Notes under the pieces: generated by a model | The model's input: only the letters and a program-made list of their open reading frames with translations | Database searches by the model: none | Told to the model about the DNA's origin: nothing | Assembly: GCA_016872835.1 (NCBI GenBank) | Contig: VGYX01000005.1 | Span: 1 to 64,000 of the forward strand | Source: Planctomycetota bacterium | GTDB lineage: Bacteria; Planctomycetota; Phycisphaerae; Phycisphaerales; SM1A02 | Reading direction: 5' to 3' | Length of the DNA: 64,000 nucleotides | Shown here: positions 33,635 through 42,968 of the stretch, one piece after another | How the letters are laid out: each line of letters starts with the position of its first letter | How positions within the stretch are numbered: the stretch's first letter is position 1 | Program-made: the position numbers and the translations under genes

Positions 33635-34933
33635 GTGAATCACCGCCGCCGACAACGAGCCCGTCACCACGAAAGCGCCGAGCGCGAGCACGGCGGGGGG
33701 CACGGCCCGCGCATCGACCATCCGCTGGTTCCGAAGGGCGAGCACGAGGTGCTTTCCAGCGCCGAGGCGGTGCGCGAATTCGCTTCGCATGTGCGTGCCG
33801 AGGGCCTCGTCGCGTTCGACACCGAATTCATCGGCGAGGAATCCTTCCGGCCGCGCATCTGCCTGGTGCAGGTGGCGACCACGGCGCGCGTGGCGCTGAT
33901 CGACCCGCTGGAGGGGGTGGACCCGCGACCGATCTACGAGACCGTGGCCGACCCCGCGGTCCGGACGCTTGTGCACGCCGGCGAGCAGGACATCGGCGCG
34001 GTGCGCGACGCGCTTGGGGGCGCGGTGGCGAATCTGGTCGACACGCAGATCGCCGTCAGCCTGCTTGGGCTGCCATGGCCCAGCAGCCTGGGAACCACGC
34101 TGGAGCATTTCGCCGGCCTGCGTCTGGGCAAGGCGCACACGTTCACCGAATGGGATCGCCGACCGCTCACGGCGAGTCAGCTGCATTACGCCGCGGACGA
34201 CGTGCGCTACCTGCCGATGGCGTGGGACGCGGTGCGCACGCAGTTGGAGGCGCGCGGCCGACTGGCCTGGGCACTGCAGGAGAGCGAGTTGCAGCTCGCC
34301 GGGGAGCTCGAGTTCGACCCGGACCGTCAGATGCGCCGCGCAAGCCGAGGCGAGAACCTGCGTCCCGCGGCCACCACGCTGCTGCGGGAACTCGTGCTGC
34401 TTCGCCGTGAGATCGCACGCGAGACCGATCAGCCGCAGCGCGTGGCGATCCCCGACGTGGCGCTGATGGAGCTCGTGCGGCGCAAGCCCGAGCGTGCCGA
34501 TGCCGTGCGCGAGATCCGTTTCCTGCCGCGGCCCGTCGCGGGGCGTTACGGCGATCGCATCGCCGAATGCGTGCGACACGCGCGCGAATTGCCGCCGACC
34601 AAGGACGAGCATGCGCGCCTGCTCGAGGACGCCGCGGTGCGGGCGCGGATCGACTCGATGTGGCTGGCGCTCCAGATCCGCTGCATGGCGGAGGATCTGG
34701 CGCCCAACCTCATGTGCAGCCGAAGCGAGTTCACCGACTGGTGCGCCGCACGCATCGCGCTTGATCGTCGTCGGCGCCGTGGCGAGATGGGTGGCGACGC
34801 CCCGGCTCCATTCCCCGCCCATGACTGGCGCACGAAGGCCATCGGAGCCTGGCTGCTGGACTTCGTCGAGGGGCGCGGCACCCTGAACATTCGTTGGGAT
34901 TCTCAGGCTGGAGCGATCCGGCCCGTCGACTGA
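33635..34933 (+). CDS. rnd: Ribonuclease D
   Basis: 432 aa. 3'-5' exoribonuclease of tRNA and small RNA maturation. DEDDy nuclease motifs: FDTEF (D62, E64), HAGEQD, and YAADDVRYL. An HRDC domain follows (LLRELVLLRREIARETDQP...). It starts at GTG 33635 after a His/Arg-rich extension of about 35 residues. Gap to uvrC 52 bases, containing TACGCT as a possible -10 with a leader of about 30 bases. Confidence 0.92.
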   Translation: MNHRRRQRARHHESAEREHGGGHGPRIDHPLVPKGEHEVLSSAEAVREFASHVRAEGLVAFDTEFIGEESFRPRICLVQVATTARVALIDPLEGVDPRPIYETVADPAVRTLVHAGEQDIGAVRDALGGAVANLVDTQIAVSLLGLPWPSSLGTTLEHFAGLRLGKAHTFTEWDRRPLTASQLHYAADDVRYLPMAWDAVRTQLEARGRLAWALQESELQLAGELEFDPDRQMRRASRGENLRPAATTLLRELVLLRREIARETDQPQRVAIPDVALMELVRRKPERADAVREIRFLPRPVAGRYGDRIAECVRHARELPPTKDEHARLLEDAAVRARIDSMWLALQIRCMAEDLAPNLMCSRSEFTDWCAARIALDRRRRRGEMGGDAPAPFPAHDWRTKAIGAWLLDFVEGRGTLNIRWDSQAGAIRPVD

Positions 34934-34951
34934 AACGTCAAGGACCTCTCC

Positions 34952-35995
34952 ATGGAACACCTGCCTCTTCCGCGTCGCGAATTGCTCGCATCGATCCCGG
35001 CCCTGCTGGCGGCACCGGCCGCGATGGCACAGATGGCGCCGGCGAGTCAGATGGCCCCAGATGGCGGTCGTCCACGTACTCGTCCGACGGGCGGACAGGA
35101 GGGCGTCACCCTCCCGTTCGCGATGGCGGCGTGCTGGGCCGACGACTTCGGAGCGCTCTCCGACATCCGTCTTCACGCGCGCCTTGACTGCACGATCGGC
35201 GTACGGACCGCGCGTCAGCCGGCCTCGGATGACGAGTCCTGCGCCATGCTGCTCTCGATCGGCGCCGCAGCGGAATGCAGCGCGATGCTGGCCAGCGCCA
35301 GCATGGCGGGCTCGGGCATCCTCTACATGCCGCCCAAGGATTCCGGTGATCTCGTGCAACTGTCGGTCAAGATCGGCCAGGTCAGGAAGGGCTCGAACCC
35401 GGACGCGGTGCGCAGCGCCGCCGGCATCTTCGCGCGCCCGGATCCCACGGGCGCATTCGATCCCGCATGGAGCCCGAATCAGGAGTTGCTGGACAAGGTT
35501 CGCAATTCGATGAGCGATCAGAACTGCACGGCCGTGATCGTGGCGCCGGATCGCAAGGCGGACTTCCTGAAGAGCCTGCGTGCGCTTGCGAAGGTCTCGC
35601 CCGCGATCGCGAAGGCGATCGGCGAGCCCGAGCGTTGGGAGGCGGGCTGCACGCCGGTCATCGTGGGTCGCGGTCCCGCCTCGTCCGTGCAGACCGCGAT
35701 CACGTCCGGTCGGACCATGCAACGGGCGGTGCTGTTCGCCTGTCAAGTGGAGGCGTCGCTGGACCTGCGCGTGATCCTTCCAGGCGTGTTCGAGTCGGCG
35801 TCGGCCCAGGGAGCCGAGGCCACCGAAGCCGCGAAGGTGCTCTCGCTGATGCTCGCCTCGCCCGGCTTCGAGCCGATCGCTGTCGGCCGCCTGGGCAAGT
35901 TGGTGGATCCGAAACCCCGACGCGTGCCCCCCTTCATGCAGATCCTGGCGCCGAGCCTTGAGGTGCCCGAGGTGAAGGCGCCCGCAGCCGGGTGA
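34952..35995 (+). CDS. Exported hypothetical protein with Tat-like signal
   Basis: 347 aa. The N-terminus has twin Arg (LPRRELLASIPALLAAPAAMAQ in part), a Tat-type signal, so export in folded form is likely. The mature part is acidic with scattered Cys (DESCAMLL, AAECSAML, DQNCTAVIV, EAGCTPVIV) and looks like two alpha/beta repeats. Family not recognised. AAGGA lies before the ATG; it follows rnd after 18 bases and may be co-transcribed. Confidence 0.72.
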   Translation: MEHLPLPRRELLASIPALLAAPAAMAQMAPASQMAPDGGRPRTRPTGGQEGVTLPFAMAACWADDFGALSDIRLHARLDCTIGVRTARQPASDDESCAMLLSIGAAAECSAMLASASMAGSGILYMPPKDSGDLVQLSVKIGQVRKGSNPDAVRSAAGIFARPDPTGAFDPAWSPNQELLDKVRNSMSDQNCTAVIVAPDRKADFLKSLRALAKVSPAIAKAIGEPERWEAGCTPVIVGRGPASSVQTAITSGRTMQRAVLFACQVEASLDLRVILPGVFESASAQGAEATEAAKVLSLMLASPGFEPIAVGRLGKLVDPKPRRVPPFMQILAPSLEVPEVKAPAAG

Positions 35996-36051
35996 TCTCC
36001 GGGGGATTCGTTCGCTTGTGCTTTGGCGCGGGGGGGTGCATTCTTCCCGCC

Positions 36052-36753
36052 ATGAGCGCGATCCGGATCTACAACGGTGATGGTGATCGTCTGGTCGAGG
36101 CGCCGAGCGGCGGTCCTCGTGTGACCATGATTCCCAATGGCAACCCACGCTCGGTGAGCGGACAGCGGTCGCTGCGCCTGCAATGGGGCCAGCACTTGCT
36201 GGACGATCTGGTCGAGGGCCGCTATCGGACGGTGGTATGCGGCGTGAATGACGTCGACAACTCGCACGGTGTGCTCGGTGAGCTGCTCAAGCTCATTCCG
36301 ACCAGCCAGTGGTCGCTCTCCAGCGCCACCAGCTACGCGCGCATGTTCCGCGGCGCCGTGAACCTGCACGCACGCGATGATCGCGAGCCGTACGTGCTCA
36401 AGTTCGACCTCGACCGGCTTCTGATCCTGGGGTTGCTGCGACCCGCCGGTCGCGATCACTTCACGCTGGAGGACCTCTATCGCGGCTTCCGGACGGTCAG
36501 CAAGATGCTTGAGGGGCGACTCGATCGCGCGCCTGCCTGCACGGTGTCCTTCCTGGGCGCGAAGTCAAACCGCCTGCTTGATCATGAAGGACATGAACCG
36601 AGCCTCGAGTCGGCGCTGCATGCCATGCATCAGGCCGGCTTCACGGGGGACGTCTATCCGCCGGTCGGACTGTGGGACGTGCCGCGCACCGCGGTCTACG
36701 CCACCTATCCCTTTCCGGAGGGACTGCACCGGATGCGCGAAGGCAGCAGTTGA
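36052..36753 (+). CDS. Conserved-looking hypothetical protein
   Basis: 233 aa, no signal peptide or membrane helix. Sequence is well balanced and looks globular (GQHLLDDLVEGRYRTVVCGVNDVDNSHGV..., YPPVGLWDVPRTAVYATYPFPEGL). I do not recognise a family. The start at 36052 follows a CATTCT hexamer 7 bases upstream, close to the TANNNT pattern. It converges with rlmN. Confidence 0.7.
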   Translation: MSAIRIYNGDGDRLVEAPSGGPRVTMIPNGNPRSVSGQRSLRLQWGQHLLDDLVEGRYRTVVCGVNDVDNSHGVLGELLKLIPTSQWSLSSATSYARMFRGAVNLHARDDREPYVLKFDLDRLLILGLLRPAGRDHFTLEDLYRGFRTVSKMLEGRLDRAPACTVSFLGAKSNRLLDHEGHEPSLESALHAMHQAGFTGDVYPPVGLWDVPRTAVYATYPFPEGLHRMREGSS

Positions 36754-36760
36754 GCCGCGC

Positions 36761-37816
36761 TCACCCGCCCACGCGCAGGTCGACGAACTTGCGCCGTCGG
36801 ATGCGCTCGTTGCCCAGCTGCCCGCACGCCGCCATCGCGTTGCGACCCTTCGTGCCGCGGCGCTTGCAGAACTGGCCGTTGGCGATCGCGCGCGACACGA
36901 ACGCGGCGGTCTCGGCTTCGGTCGGCGCGCGCCACGGGCTGTCGCGCCGCGGGTTGTAGGGGATCACGTTCAGCGAGCACTTGATCCCGCGCAGCAGCGC
37001 GCAGACCTCGTCGCAGTGCTCAGGGGCGTCGTTCACGCCCGGGATCAGCACATACTCCATGCAGAACACCGCGTTGCGGTGCACGGGCCAGTCGCGCAGC
37101 GCGTCCAGCACGCCGGCTACGGGCTCGGCGCGCGTGATCGGCATGATCTCCGCGCGGATGCGGTCATTCGGCGCGTTCAGGCTGAAGGCGATGTTGAGCT
37201 TGCGGAAGCCGGGCTTCTCGGCGAAGCGCGCCAGTTCGCGCACGCCGCCGGCGCGCCCCACCGTGCTGACGGTGATGTTGGCGGTCGGCACGCTGGGTCC
37301 GTGATGATCGGCGAGCACGCGGATCGCCTGCAGCACGCTCGCCATGTTGTCCGTCGGTTCGCCCATCCCCATGAACACGATGTTCTTGATGGGAAAGCCG
37401 CGCCCGCCCTCGAACGGATTCTCGATCATGTGCCGCGCCGCGAACCACTGCGCCACGATCTCGCCGGGCGTCAGGTTCCGCATCAGGCCCATCTGCGCCG
37501 TCTCGCAGAAGCCGCATCCCATCGCGCAGCCGACCTGACTGCTGACGCAGAGGGTGCGCGTGATGCGCGTGTCGCGGTACATGGGGATCACCACGCTCTC
37601 GGTCTCGAGGCCGTCCTGCATGCGCAGCGTGAACTTCACCGTGTCGTGGTCCACGAGCGTGCGGGCGATCTCGGGATCGCGGTCCTCGACCCATGTCGCC
37701 GCGCGTCGGCCCTCGCGGAAGAACGCCGCGTGCGCCTCGCGCGCCTGCGGCCGAAGCACCCCCAGCGCGGCGGCGGCCGCGACAGTCTCCTCGAGGACGT
37801 GTCCCATCAGGTGCAT
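36761..37816 (-). CDS. rlmN: 23S rRNA/tRNA adenine-C2 methyltransferase RlmN
   Basis: 351 aa radical SAM enzyme that methylates A2503 of 23S rRNA (and A37 of some tRNAs). The cluster motif is C97-x3-C101-x2-C104 (GCAMGCGFC), followed by NIVFMGMGEP and, near the C-terminus, AACGQLG with the methyl-carrying Cys. It is somewhat shorter than E. coli RlmN at the N-terminus. The Cfr subfamily shares these motifs, so the exact position methylated is inferred. A TACAGT box lies 6 bases before its ATG. Confidence 0.9.
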   Translation of the reverse strand: MHLMGHVLEETVAAAAALGVLRPQAREAHAAFFREGRRAATWVEDRDPEIARTLVDHDTVKFTLRMQDGLETESVVIPMYRDTRITRTLCVSSQVGCAMGCGFCETAQMGLMRNLTPGEIVAQWFAARHMIENPFEGGRGFPIKNIVFMGMGEPTDNMASVLQAIRVLADHHGPSVPTANITVSTVGRAGGVRELARFAEKPGFRKLNIAFSLNAPNDRIRAEIMPITRAEPVAGVLDALRDWPVHRNAVFCMEYVLIPGVNDAPEHCDEVCALLRGIKCSLNVIPYNPRRDSPWRAPTEAETAAFVSRAIANGQFCKRRGTKGRNAMAACGQLGNERIRRRKFVDLRVGG

Positions 37817-37822
37817 CGCTCC

Positions 37823-37828
37823 ACTGTA
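37823..37828 (-). promoter_or_regulatory. TANNNT -10-like box before rlmN
   Basis: Minus-strand TACAGT, 6 bases before the ATG at 37816. Same hexamer and spacing as before cdaA. Confidence 0.5.
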
Positions 37829-37890
37829 GCGACACGCACGCGGAATCCGGAACGCACGCTCGGGGACTGGGCGATACGGGCACGTCTGTC

Positions 37891-37896
37891 TACCAT
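37891..37896 (+). promoter_or_regulatory. TANNNT -10-like box before fdx
   Basis: TACCAT, 9 bases before the ATG at 37906. Same hexamer as before pyrC. Confidence 0.45.
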
Positions 37897-37905
37897 GATC
37901 GTCTC

Positions 37906-38304
37906 ATGCACCTGAAGCGCAGCGACCACGAGCACGGACCGCCGATCGTTCCCGTCACCTTCCATCTGGAGGATCCCGAGGGCCTCACCGGCACCGGTCA
38001 GAAGGAATGGCAACTGATGGGTGGCGAGGGCGAGAGCATTCTCGAACTCGCCATGGATCATGGCATCAACATCGAGCACGCCTGTGGTGGCGTCTGCGCC
38101 TGCAGCACCTGCCATGTCTACGTGGAGCAGGGCATGGATCAGCTCACGGAGAGCACCGAGGCCGAGGACGACCGCGTGGAGGAGGCGCCTGCGATCCAGC
38201 GCAACAGCCGCCTCGCGTGTCAATGCGAGATCAAGGGCAAGGGGCCCATCGTGGTGCGCGTTCCCGCGTGGAACCGCAACGCGATCAAGGAAATCCCGCA
38301 CTGA
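37906..38304 (+). CDS. fdx: [2Fe-2S] ferredoxin, ISC type
   Basis: 132 aa. Adrenodoxin-like ferredoxin giving electrons for Fe-S cluster assembly. Ligands C60-x5-C66-x2-C69 (CGGVCACSTC) and a fourth Cys in LACQCEI. An N-terminal extension of about 15 residues is charged and His-rich. iscX follows after 5 bases, the order found at the end of the E. coli isc operon, but no iscS, iscU, hscA or hscB is in the window. Confidence 0.93.
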   Translation: MHLKRSDHEHGPPIVPVTFHLEDPEGLTGTGQKEWQLMGGEGESILELAMDHGINIEHACGGVCACSTCHVYVEQGMDQLTESTEAEDDRVEEAPAIQRNSRLACQCEIKGKGPIVVRVPAWNRNAIKEIPH

Positions 38305-38309
38305 TCGCC

Positions 38310-38525
38310 ATGGCTGGCCCCGAAGCGATGCACTGGCTCTCCGTCGATCGCCTGGCCGAGGCGCTGGTCGAAGCGCATCCCGACGTGGATCCGGTCTCGA
38401 TCAGCTTCCCGAAGTTGAAGTCACTGGTGATGGCCCTGCCGGGCTTCCATGAGGAGCCAGGGCATCCCTGCAACGAGCGCATCCTGGAGGCGATCCAGCA
38501 GGCCTGGATCGACGAGCGCGACTGA
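38310..38525 (+). CDS. iscX: IscX, small acidic Fe-S assembly protein
   Basis: 71 aa, the family length. IscX binds IscS and iron and tunes the rate of cluster formation. The family pattern (W at position 9, AHPDVDPVSISF, LPGF, then NERILEAIQQAWIDE) is clear. It directly follows fdx. It converges with cls, leaving 3 bases between the stop codons. Confidence 0.9.
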   Translation: MAGPEAMHWLSVDRLAEALVEAHPDVDPVSISFPKLKSLVMALPGFHEEPGHPCNERILEAIQQAWIDERD

Positions 38526-38528
38526 GTT

Positions 38529-39965
38529 TCACAGCAGCGGGCTGAGCAGGCCCGCGGTGCTCTCGAGCAGGCGCTGCCCGAGCGGCCGTGCTTCCCACGT
38601 GGCGCGATCGACCCGGAGACTGCGGGTCACGTAGGTCTCCTGCAGTTGGCGCAGGCGCTCGCAGAACGCGGCGTCGTAGACCAGCACGCCCATCTCGAAG
38701 TTGATCTCGAAGCTCCGACGGTCCAGATTCGCGCTCGTCACGACCGAGGCCATCCGATCCACCACCAGCGTCTTCGCGTGCAGCAGGCCGCCCGTGAACT
38801 CGTGGATGACCACGCCCGCGCTCAGCAGGTCCCCGTAGAAGGCGCGGCTTGCGCGCTGCACCAGCCACGAGTCGTTGCGCCGCGGCACCACCAGATGCAC
38901 GCGCACCCCGCGACGCGCCGCCACCACGAGCGCCGCCTGCATGGGCAGGTCCGGCACGTAGTAGGGGGTGGTCAGCACGATCTCCTCGCGCGCAAGATGC
39001 ACCGCGGCCTGCAGCAGCGTGGTCATGGAGTCGTTGCCGAAGTTCGGGCCGGTCGCGACCGCCTGCGCGGTCATGCCGGACGCGTCGAACTCGGGCTGGA
39101 TGTTCAGGGCCGGATCCAGATCCTCCAGATGTTCCATGTACCAATCCTCGACGAACACCAGTTGCAGCTCGCGCGCCAACGGTCCGCGCACCCGCACCAT
39201 GCAGTCGACCCACGGCGCATAACGCGCCTTCGGCGCGAAGCCCGCATCGGCGATGTTCTGGCTGCCCATCCAGGCGATCACGCCATCCACCACGAGCAGC
39301 TTGCGGTGGTTGCGGATGTCCAGCCGCGCCACGATCAGCCGCAGCAACGAGACCGGCAGGGCTTCGGCCACGCGCACGCCACCCGCCTCGAGCGCGCGTC
39401 GCAGATCGCTGCGCAGGAACGCCTTGCTGCCCACGCCGTCGACCAGCAGGCGCACGGTCACGCCGCGCTTCACGGCCCCAAGCAGCGCCTGCGCGATGCG
39501 CTTGCCCGATGCGTCCAGCAGATAGATGTAGGTCAGCAGGTGCACATGCGCGTGCGCGGCGTCGATGTCACGCACCATCGCCCCGATGTTCGCCGCACTG
39601 TCGCCGCTAAGTTCCAGCGCGTTGCCCGCGAGCGCCGGTCCGTGGCTCACCGACTCGGCCAGTCGCGCCAGCTGCGTCTGGCCAGGGTCCAGCTGCAGCG
39701 CTCGGGCACGCGGATCGCTTGGCGCGTGCACTTCGGGCCGATCGACTTTCCGCAGGATCCCGGCGTGACGGGTGGCGCGCCGCCGTCCGAAGTTGTTCTC
39801 GCCCACCAGGAAGTACGCGATCAGTCCCGCGACCGGAATGGCGATCACGGCGATGATCCAAGCCATCGCCACCGTCGGCCGGCGCCCCTTGCGCACCAGC
39901 ACCAGGCAGGCCACGAAGAGCCGCAGCGCCAATTCCGCCAGCAGAAGAGAGGGGTGCAGGGTCAC
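38529..39965 (-). CDS. cls: Cardiolipin synthase (phospholipase D family)
   Basis: 478 aa. Joins two phosphatidylglycerols at the inner membrane. Two N-terminal helices (about residues 5-22 and 33-52) are followed by two PLD repeats with HxKxxxxD motifs: HRKLLVVD...GSQN and HAKTLVVD...SANLD. Length matches E. coli ClsA. GTG start at 39965, 19 bases after greA. Confidence 0.93.
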   Translation of the reverse strand: MTLHPSLLLAELALRLFVACLVLVRKGRRPTVAMAWIIAVIAIPVAGLIAYFLVGENNFGRRRATRHAGILRKVDRPEVHAPSDPRARALQLDPGQTQLARLAESVSHGPALAGNALELSGDSAANIGAMVRDIDAAHAHVHLLTYIYLLDASGKRIAQALLGAVKRGVTVRLLVDGVGSKAFLRSDLRRALEAGGVRVAEALPVSLLRLIVARLDIRNHRKLLVVDGVIAWMGSQNIADAGFAPKARYAPWVDCMVRVRGPLARELQLVFVEDWYMEHLEDLDPALNIQPEFDASGMTAQAVATGPNFGNDSMTTLLQAAVHLAREEIVLTTPYYVPDLPMQAALVVAARRGVRVHLVVPRRNDSWLVQRASRAFYGDLLSAGVVIHEFTGGLLHAKTLVVDRMASVVTSANLDRRSFEINFEMGVLVYDAAFCERLRQLQETYVTRSLRVDRATWEARPLGQRLLESTAGLLSPLL

Positions 39966-39984
39966 GCGCGCACCGCCGCACCGT

Positions 39985-40455
39985 TCATTCCAGGATCGCC
40001 ACGACCAGGAAGCGCTTCTCGCCGCGCGGCAGGTCCACCCGCACGGTCTCGCTGATGCGCGCCTTCATCAGCGCGACACCCATCGGGCTGGTCGCGGTGA
40101 CCTCGATCACCTCGTCCGGGCCGCCGTCCTCGCTCAGCTGGCCCACCAGTCGATAGACCTCCTCGCGACCGTTGCCAACGTCCTTCAGGCGAACCGTCGC
40201 ACCGAGGAACACCATGTCGGTCGGCACGTCGATGGCGCCGGCCACCTGCGCGCGCGACAGCTTCGCCTCAAGTTCGCGGATCTTGGCCTCGTTCATGGCC
40301 TGATCCTCGCGCGCCGCGTGGTAGTCGGCGTTCTCCTTCAGGTCACCCTGTGCACGGGCCTCGGCGATACGCTGCGCGATCACCGGGCGGAACTGCGTGC
40401 ATTCCGCCAATTGCGCCTCGAGGCGCTCCTTGTCTGCCTTGGACATGAGTTCCAT
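39985..40455 (-). CDS. greA: Transcript cleavage factor GreA
   Basis: 156 aa. Rescues backtracked RNA polymerase. An N-terminal antiparallel coiled coil with the acidic tip region ([15 protein letters not shown]) and a C-terminal FKBP-like domain ([21 protein letters not shown]). Start at ATG 40455; nothing upstream in frame matches the family. Part of a minus-strand run between a membrane protein and cls. Confidence 0.95.
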   Translation of the reverse strand: MELMSKADKERLEAQLAECTQFRPVIAQRIAEARAQGDLKENADYHAAREDQAMNEAKIRELEAKLSRAQVAGAIDVPTDMVFLGATVRLKDVGNGREEVYRLVGQLSEDGGPDEVIEVTATSPMGVALMKARISETVRVDLPRGEKRFLVVAILE

Positions 40456-40474
40456 GGTGGCCCGCTGCGGGAGG

Positions 40475-41140
40475 CTAACGGTCCGCAAGGAAGCGGGCAA
40501 CCGGAGCCCGCGGGCGCACCACACGCGAGGTCCAAACCCATGCGAGCGTCGCCAAGCAAAGCACGATTCCAAGGCCGACCAGCGCCTCGTCAAACCGCAT
40601 GCTCGCGTCGGGGATCGTCAGGCGGAGGGGGCCAAGCACCGGCCCAAGCGCCCACGCGGGCGGTTCGGGAAGCCCTGCGCTTCGGCACGCGACCTCCAGT
40701 GGCATGCCAAGTCCGGTGATGCCCAGGCACGCGAGCATCGTTCGTGTCCGGACCCTTGACGACCCCGAAGCGAGCGCCGCCGCCACAAGTGCGGCGACCA
40801 CCACGCTCCAGGCGATCATCAGTGCGTCGATCATCGCGAGTCGTGCCGGCGACCACGCGGTCGTCAGGCGCAGCGGCCACAGCACCACCTGGGCCAGAGT
40901 CGTGAGCGTCAGGAGATCCAGCACCACGCGCCGCACGGGCCAGCGTTCCCGGGGTCCGGAAAGCCGGAGCAGCGGCCATCCGGCGCACAACCCAACGCCC
41001 AGCGACGCCACCATCAGTCGAATGCCAGGCGTGAAGCCCGCGATCGTGGGATGCAGCGGAGCCTGCGGCCCGATGCAGATCAGCCAGGAACCAAGGATCC
41101 AGAGCGCCGCGAGCAGCACAAGGCCGCGGGGAGGTGGCAT
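40475..41140 (-). CDS. Integral membrane protein, unknown function
   Basis: 221 aa with about six hydrophobic helices and short loops; Arg-rich loops ([14 protein letters not shown]) suggest topology. No family recognised. It lies after ftsQ (18 bases) and before greA, on the minus strand. A TAGGCT box 7 bases before the ATG suggests its own transcript start as well as read-through from ftsQ. Confidence 0.7.
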   Translation of the reverse strand: MPPPRGLVLLAALWILGSWLICIGPQAPLHPTIAGFTPGIRLMVASLGVGLCAGWPLLRLSGPRERWPVRRVVLDLLTLTTLAQVVLWPLRLTTAWSPARLAMIDALMIAWSVVVAALVAAALASGSSRVRTRTMLACLGITGLGMPLEVACRSAGLPEPPAWALGPVLGPLRLTIPDASMRFDEALVGLGIVLCLATLAWVWTSRVVRPRAPVARFLADR

Positions 41141-41147
41141 GGCGCGC

Positions 41148-41153
41148 AGCCTA
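41148..41153 (-). promoter_or_regulatory. TANNNT -10-like box before the membrane protein
   Basis: Minus-strand TAGGCT, 7 bases before the ATG at 41140, in the short gap behind ftsQ. Confidence 0.4.
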
Positions 41154-41158
41154 TCGCC

Positions 41159-42016
41159 TCAGCGCATGCCGACGTAGTCGTTGAGCAGGTCGATCTGGTC
41201 TTCGCAGTTCGCGTCGATCCGGCCGCCGTGATCCTGCAGCCACGCCAGGTAATCGAGCTTCTGCCGGGCGGGGACCTCGGCTGCGCCTTCGCGCCCAGGC
41301 GCGCGTCCCCACTTGATCGTGCAGTTGCGCATGGTCTTCAGTCGCAGGCAACCATCGGTGGGGATTCCAGTCAGGTCGATCCACGCGATCTGGCTTCGCC
41401 ACGGTCGCTCGTCGATCAGGCGGGCCAGAGCCATGGCGGCACTCACGTCGTCACCAGGCCAGGGTGTCCCGTAGGAGGACGGTCGTTGAAGTCGTGCGCC
41501 TTCGATGCGTAGGAACCCACGTGGGGCGGTTCCCGCCTTGTAGCAGCGAGGCAGCAGGCGTCCGCGCATGTCCACCAGATAGTCGTAACCATCTTCACGG
41601 ATCACCGCGAACGGGGTCGCCCAGGTCGCCTCGATCGACACCTCGTCGGCGCCGGAACGCCGTACCTGCCGGATCTCCTCGAACCAGCCTGAAGCGAGGA
41701 GTGCCTCTCGGGCCGCGGCCAGTCCGGAACGATCCATGGGCGAGCCTGACAGCGGCCGATCCACAAGCTCGGCGAGCGGCGAGAGATCGCCATCCGTCAT
41801 CCACGCGGGCCGATCCTCGAAGACCACTCGCATCGGTCCCTCGGGTCGCATCGACAGTGCCTCGGCTCGCAGGGCCGGCACGCCGAGGGCAAGCCCGAAG
41901 GCCAACGCCACGATCACGGTGGTCCAACTCCCCGCCACCAGCAGAGGTTTGAATGAAGCGAATCGATCCGAGAGAGGGGTGCCTGTCCGAGTGGACTTCG
42001 CGCGACGCCGTGCCAT
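41159..42016 (-). CDS. ftsQ: FtsQ-like cell division protein
   Basis: 285 aa. A basic cytoplasmic N-terminus, one membrane helix (about residues 26-46) and a periplasmic part whose first segment could be a POTRA domain (RSGLAAAREALLASGWFEEIRQVRR, then EVSIEATWATPFAVI), followed by a beta domain (YDYLVDMRGRLLP). Sequence similarity is weak, but the position after murC-murB-ddl is the normal place of ftsQ. It would link early and late divisome proteins. ftsA and ftsZ do not follow. Confidence 0.75.
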   Translation of the reverse strand: MARRRAKSTRTGTPLSDRFASFKPLLVAGSWTTVIVALAFGLALGVPALRAEALSMRPEGPMRVVFEDRPAWMTDGDLSPLAELVDRPLSGSPMDRSGLAAAREALLASGWFEEIRQVRRSGADEVSIEATWATPFAVIREDGYDYLVDMRGRLLPRCYKAGTAPRGFLRIEGARLQRPSSYGTPWPGDDVSAAMALARLIDERPWRSQIAWIDLTGIPTDGCLRLKTMRNCTIKWGRAPGREGAAEVPARQKLDYLAWLQDHGGRIDANCEDQIDLLNDYVGMR

Positions 42017-42065
42017 GGGGTCGAGTATCGGCCGTCGCGCGCTCCGGCGTGGAATTTCGGCGGTC

Positions 42066-42968
42066 TCAGGCGCGGACCGCGGCTCCGCCTCGTGCCATGG
42101 CCCGTTCGGCCAGCACGATCACCAGCCGCTCCATTGGAAGGCCCGCGTGGGCGGCGGCCTTGGGAACCAGCGAGTGATCCGTGAACCCGGGCATCGTGTT
42201 CGCCTCAAGGAACCACGCCCCGCGCGCATCCAGCATGAAGTCCATCCGGGCCACGTCGCGCAGTCCGAGCCGCGTCCACGCGGCCCGAGCCCAACGCCGG
42301 ATCGAATCCGCCACGCCCGCCGGCAGTTCTGGATCCAGCCGGTACTCCGTGTCGTCGCGGTTGTACTTCGCCTCGTAGTCGTACAGTCCGCACTTCGGCC
42401 GAACCTCGATCAGCGGCAGTTCGCGATCTTCCAGAAGGCCGATCGTGAGTTCGCGACCCGCGATGAAGGACTCCGCCAGCAGGACGGGCCGCCGCGGATG
42501 CAATTCGGCGCGAGCGCGCTCGGCGTCGGCGACCGTTCCGCACACCCGCAAGTCCACGCTGCTGCCGTCATCGCAGGGCTTCAGCACCAGCGGGGGCGAG
42601 AGCGTAAGGCGGTCGGCCGCTTGCAGCACCTGGCTGTCGGGCGTGGGCACGCCCACCGCGGCCACCGCACGCTTGCTGGCCGGCTTGTCCATGGCCAGCC
42701 GAGCAGCCGCAGGCGCGCAGCCGACATAGGGTCGCCCATCCCGCTCCAGAATGTCCTGCAGCACGCCACCTTCGCCCCAGGGGCCGTGCAGCACGGGGAA
42801 GACCACCTCGCCGGGCATCGCGCGGAGCTCTTCAAGCCCCGGGCGATCGATCGTCTGCTCGTGCACCACGGCGCCTGCGCGCCGGAGCGCGGCCGCCACC
42901 ATCCCGCCGCTTCGCAGGCTGACTTCACGCTCCGCATCGGGCCCGCCCTTCAGCACCAGCACGTTCAT
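42066..42968 (-). CDS. ddl: D-alanine--D-alanine ligase
   Basis: 300 aa. Makes D-Ala-D-Ala for the peptidoglycan stem. ATP-grasp fold: N-terminal LKGGPDAEREVSLRSG, HGPWGEGG, LVLKPCDDGSS, EVRPKCGLYDYEAKY, and DFMLDARGAWFLEANTMPGFT with the metal-binding Glu/Asn. The ATG overlaps the murB stop by four bases. Forty-nine bases separate it from ftsQ, with a GATACT box 7 bases before that gene. Confidence 0.95.
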   Translation of the reverse strand: MNVLVLKGGPDAEREVSLRSGGMVAAALRRAGAVVHEQTIDRPGLEELRAMPGEVVFPVLHGPWGEGGVLQDILERDGRPYVGCAPAAARLAMDKPASKRAVAAVGVPTPDSQVLQAADRLTLSPPLVLKPCDDGSSVDLRVCGTVADAERARAELHPRRPVLLAESFIAGRELTIGLLEDRELPLIEVRPKCGLYDYEAKYNRDDTEYRLDPELPAGVADSIRRWARAAWTRLGLRDVARMDFMLDARGAWFLEANTMPGFTDHSLVPKAAAHAGLPMERLVIVLAERAMARGGAAVRA

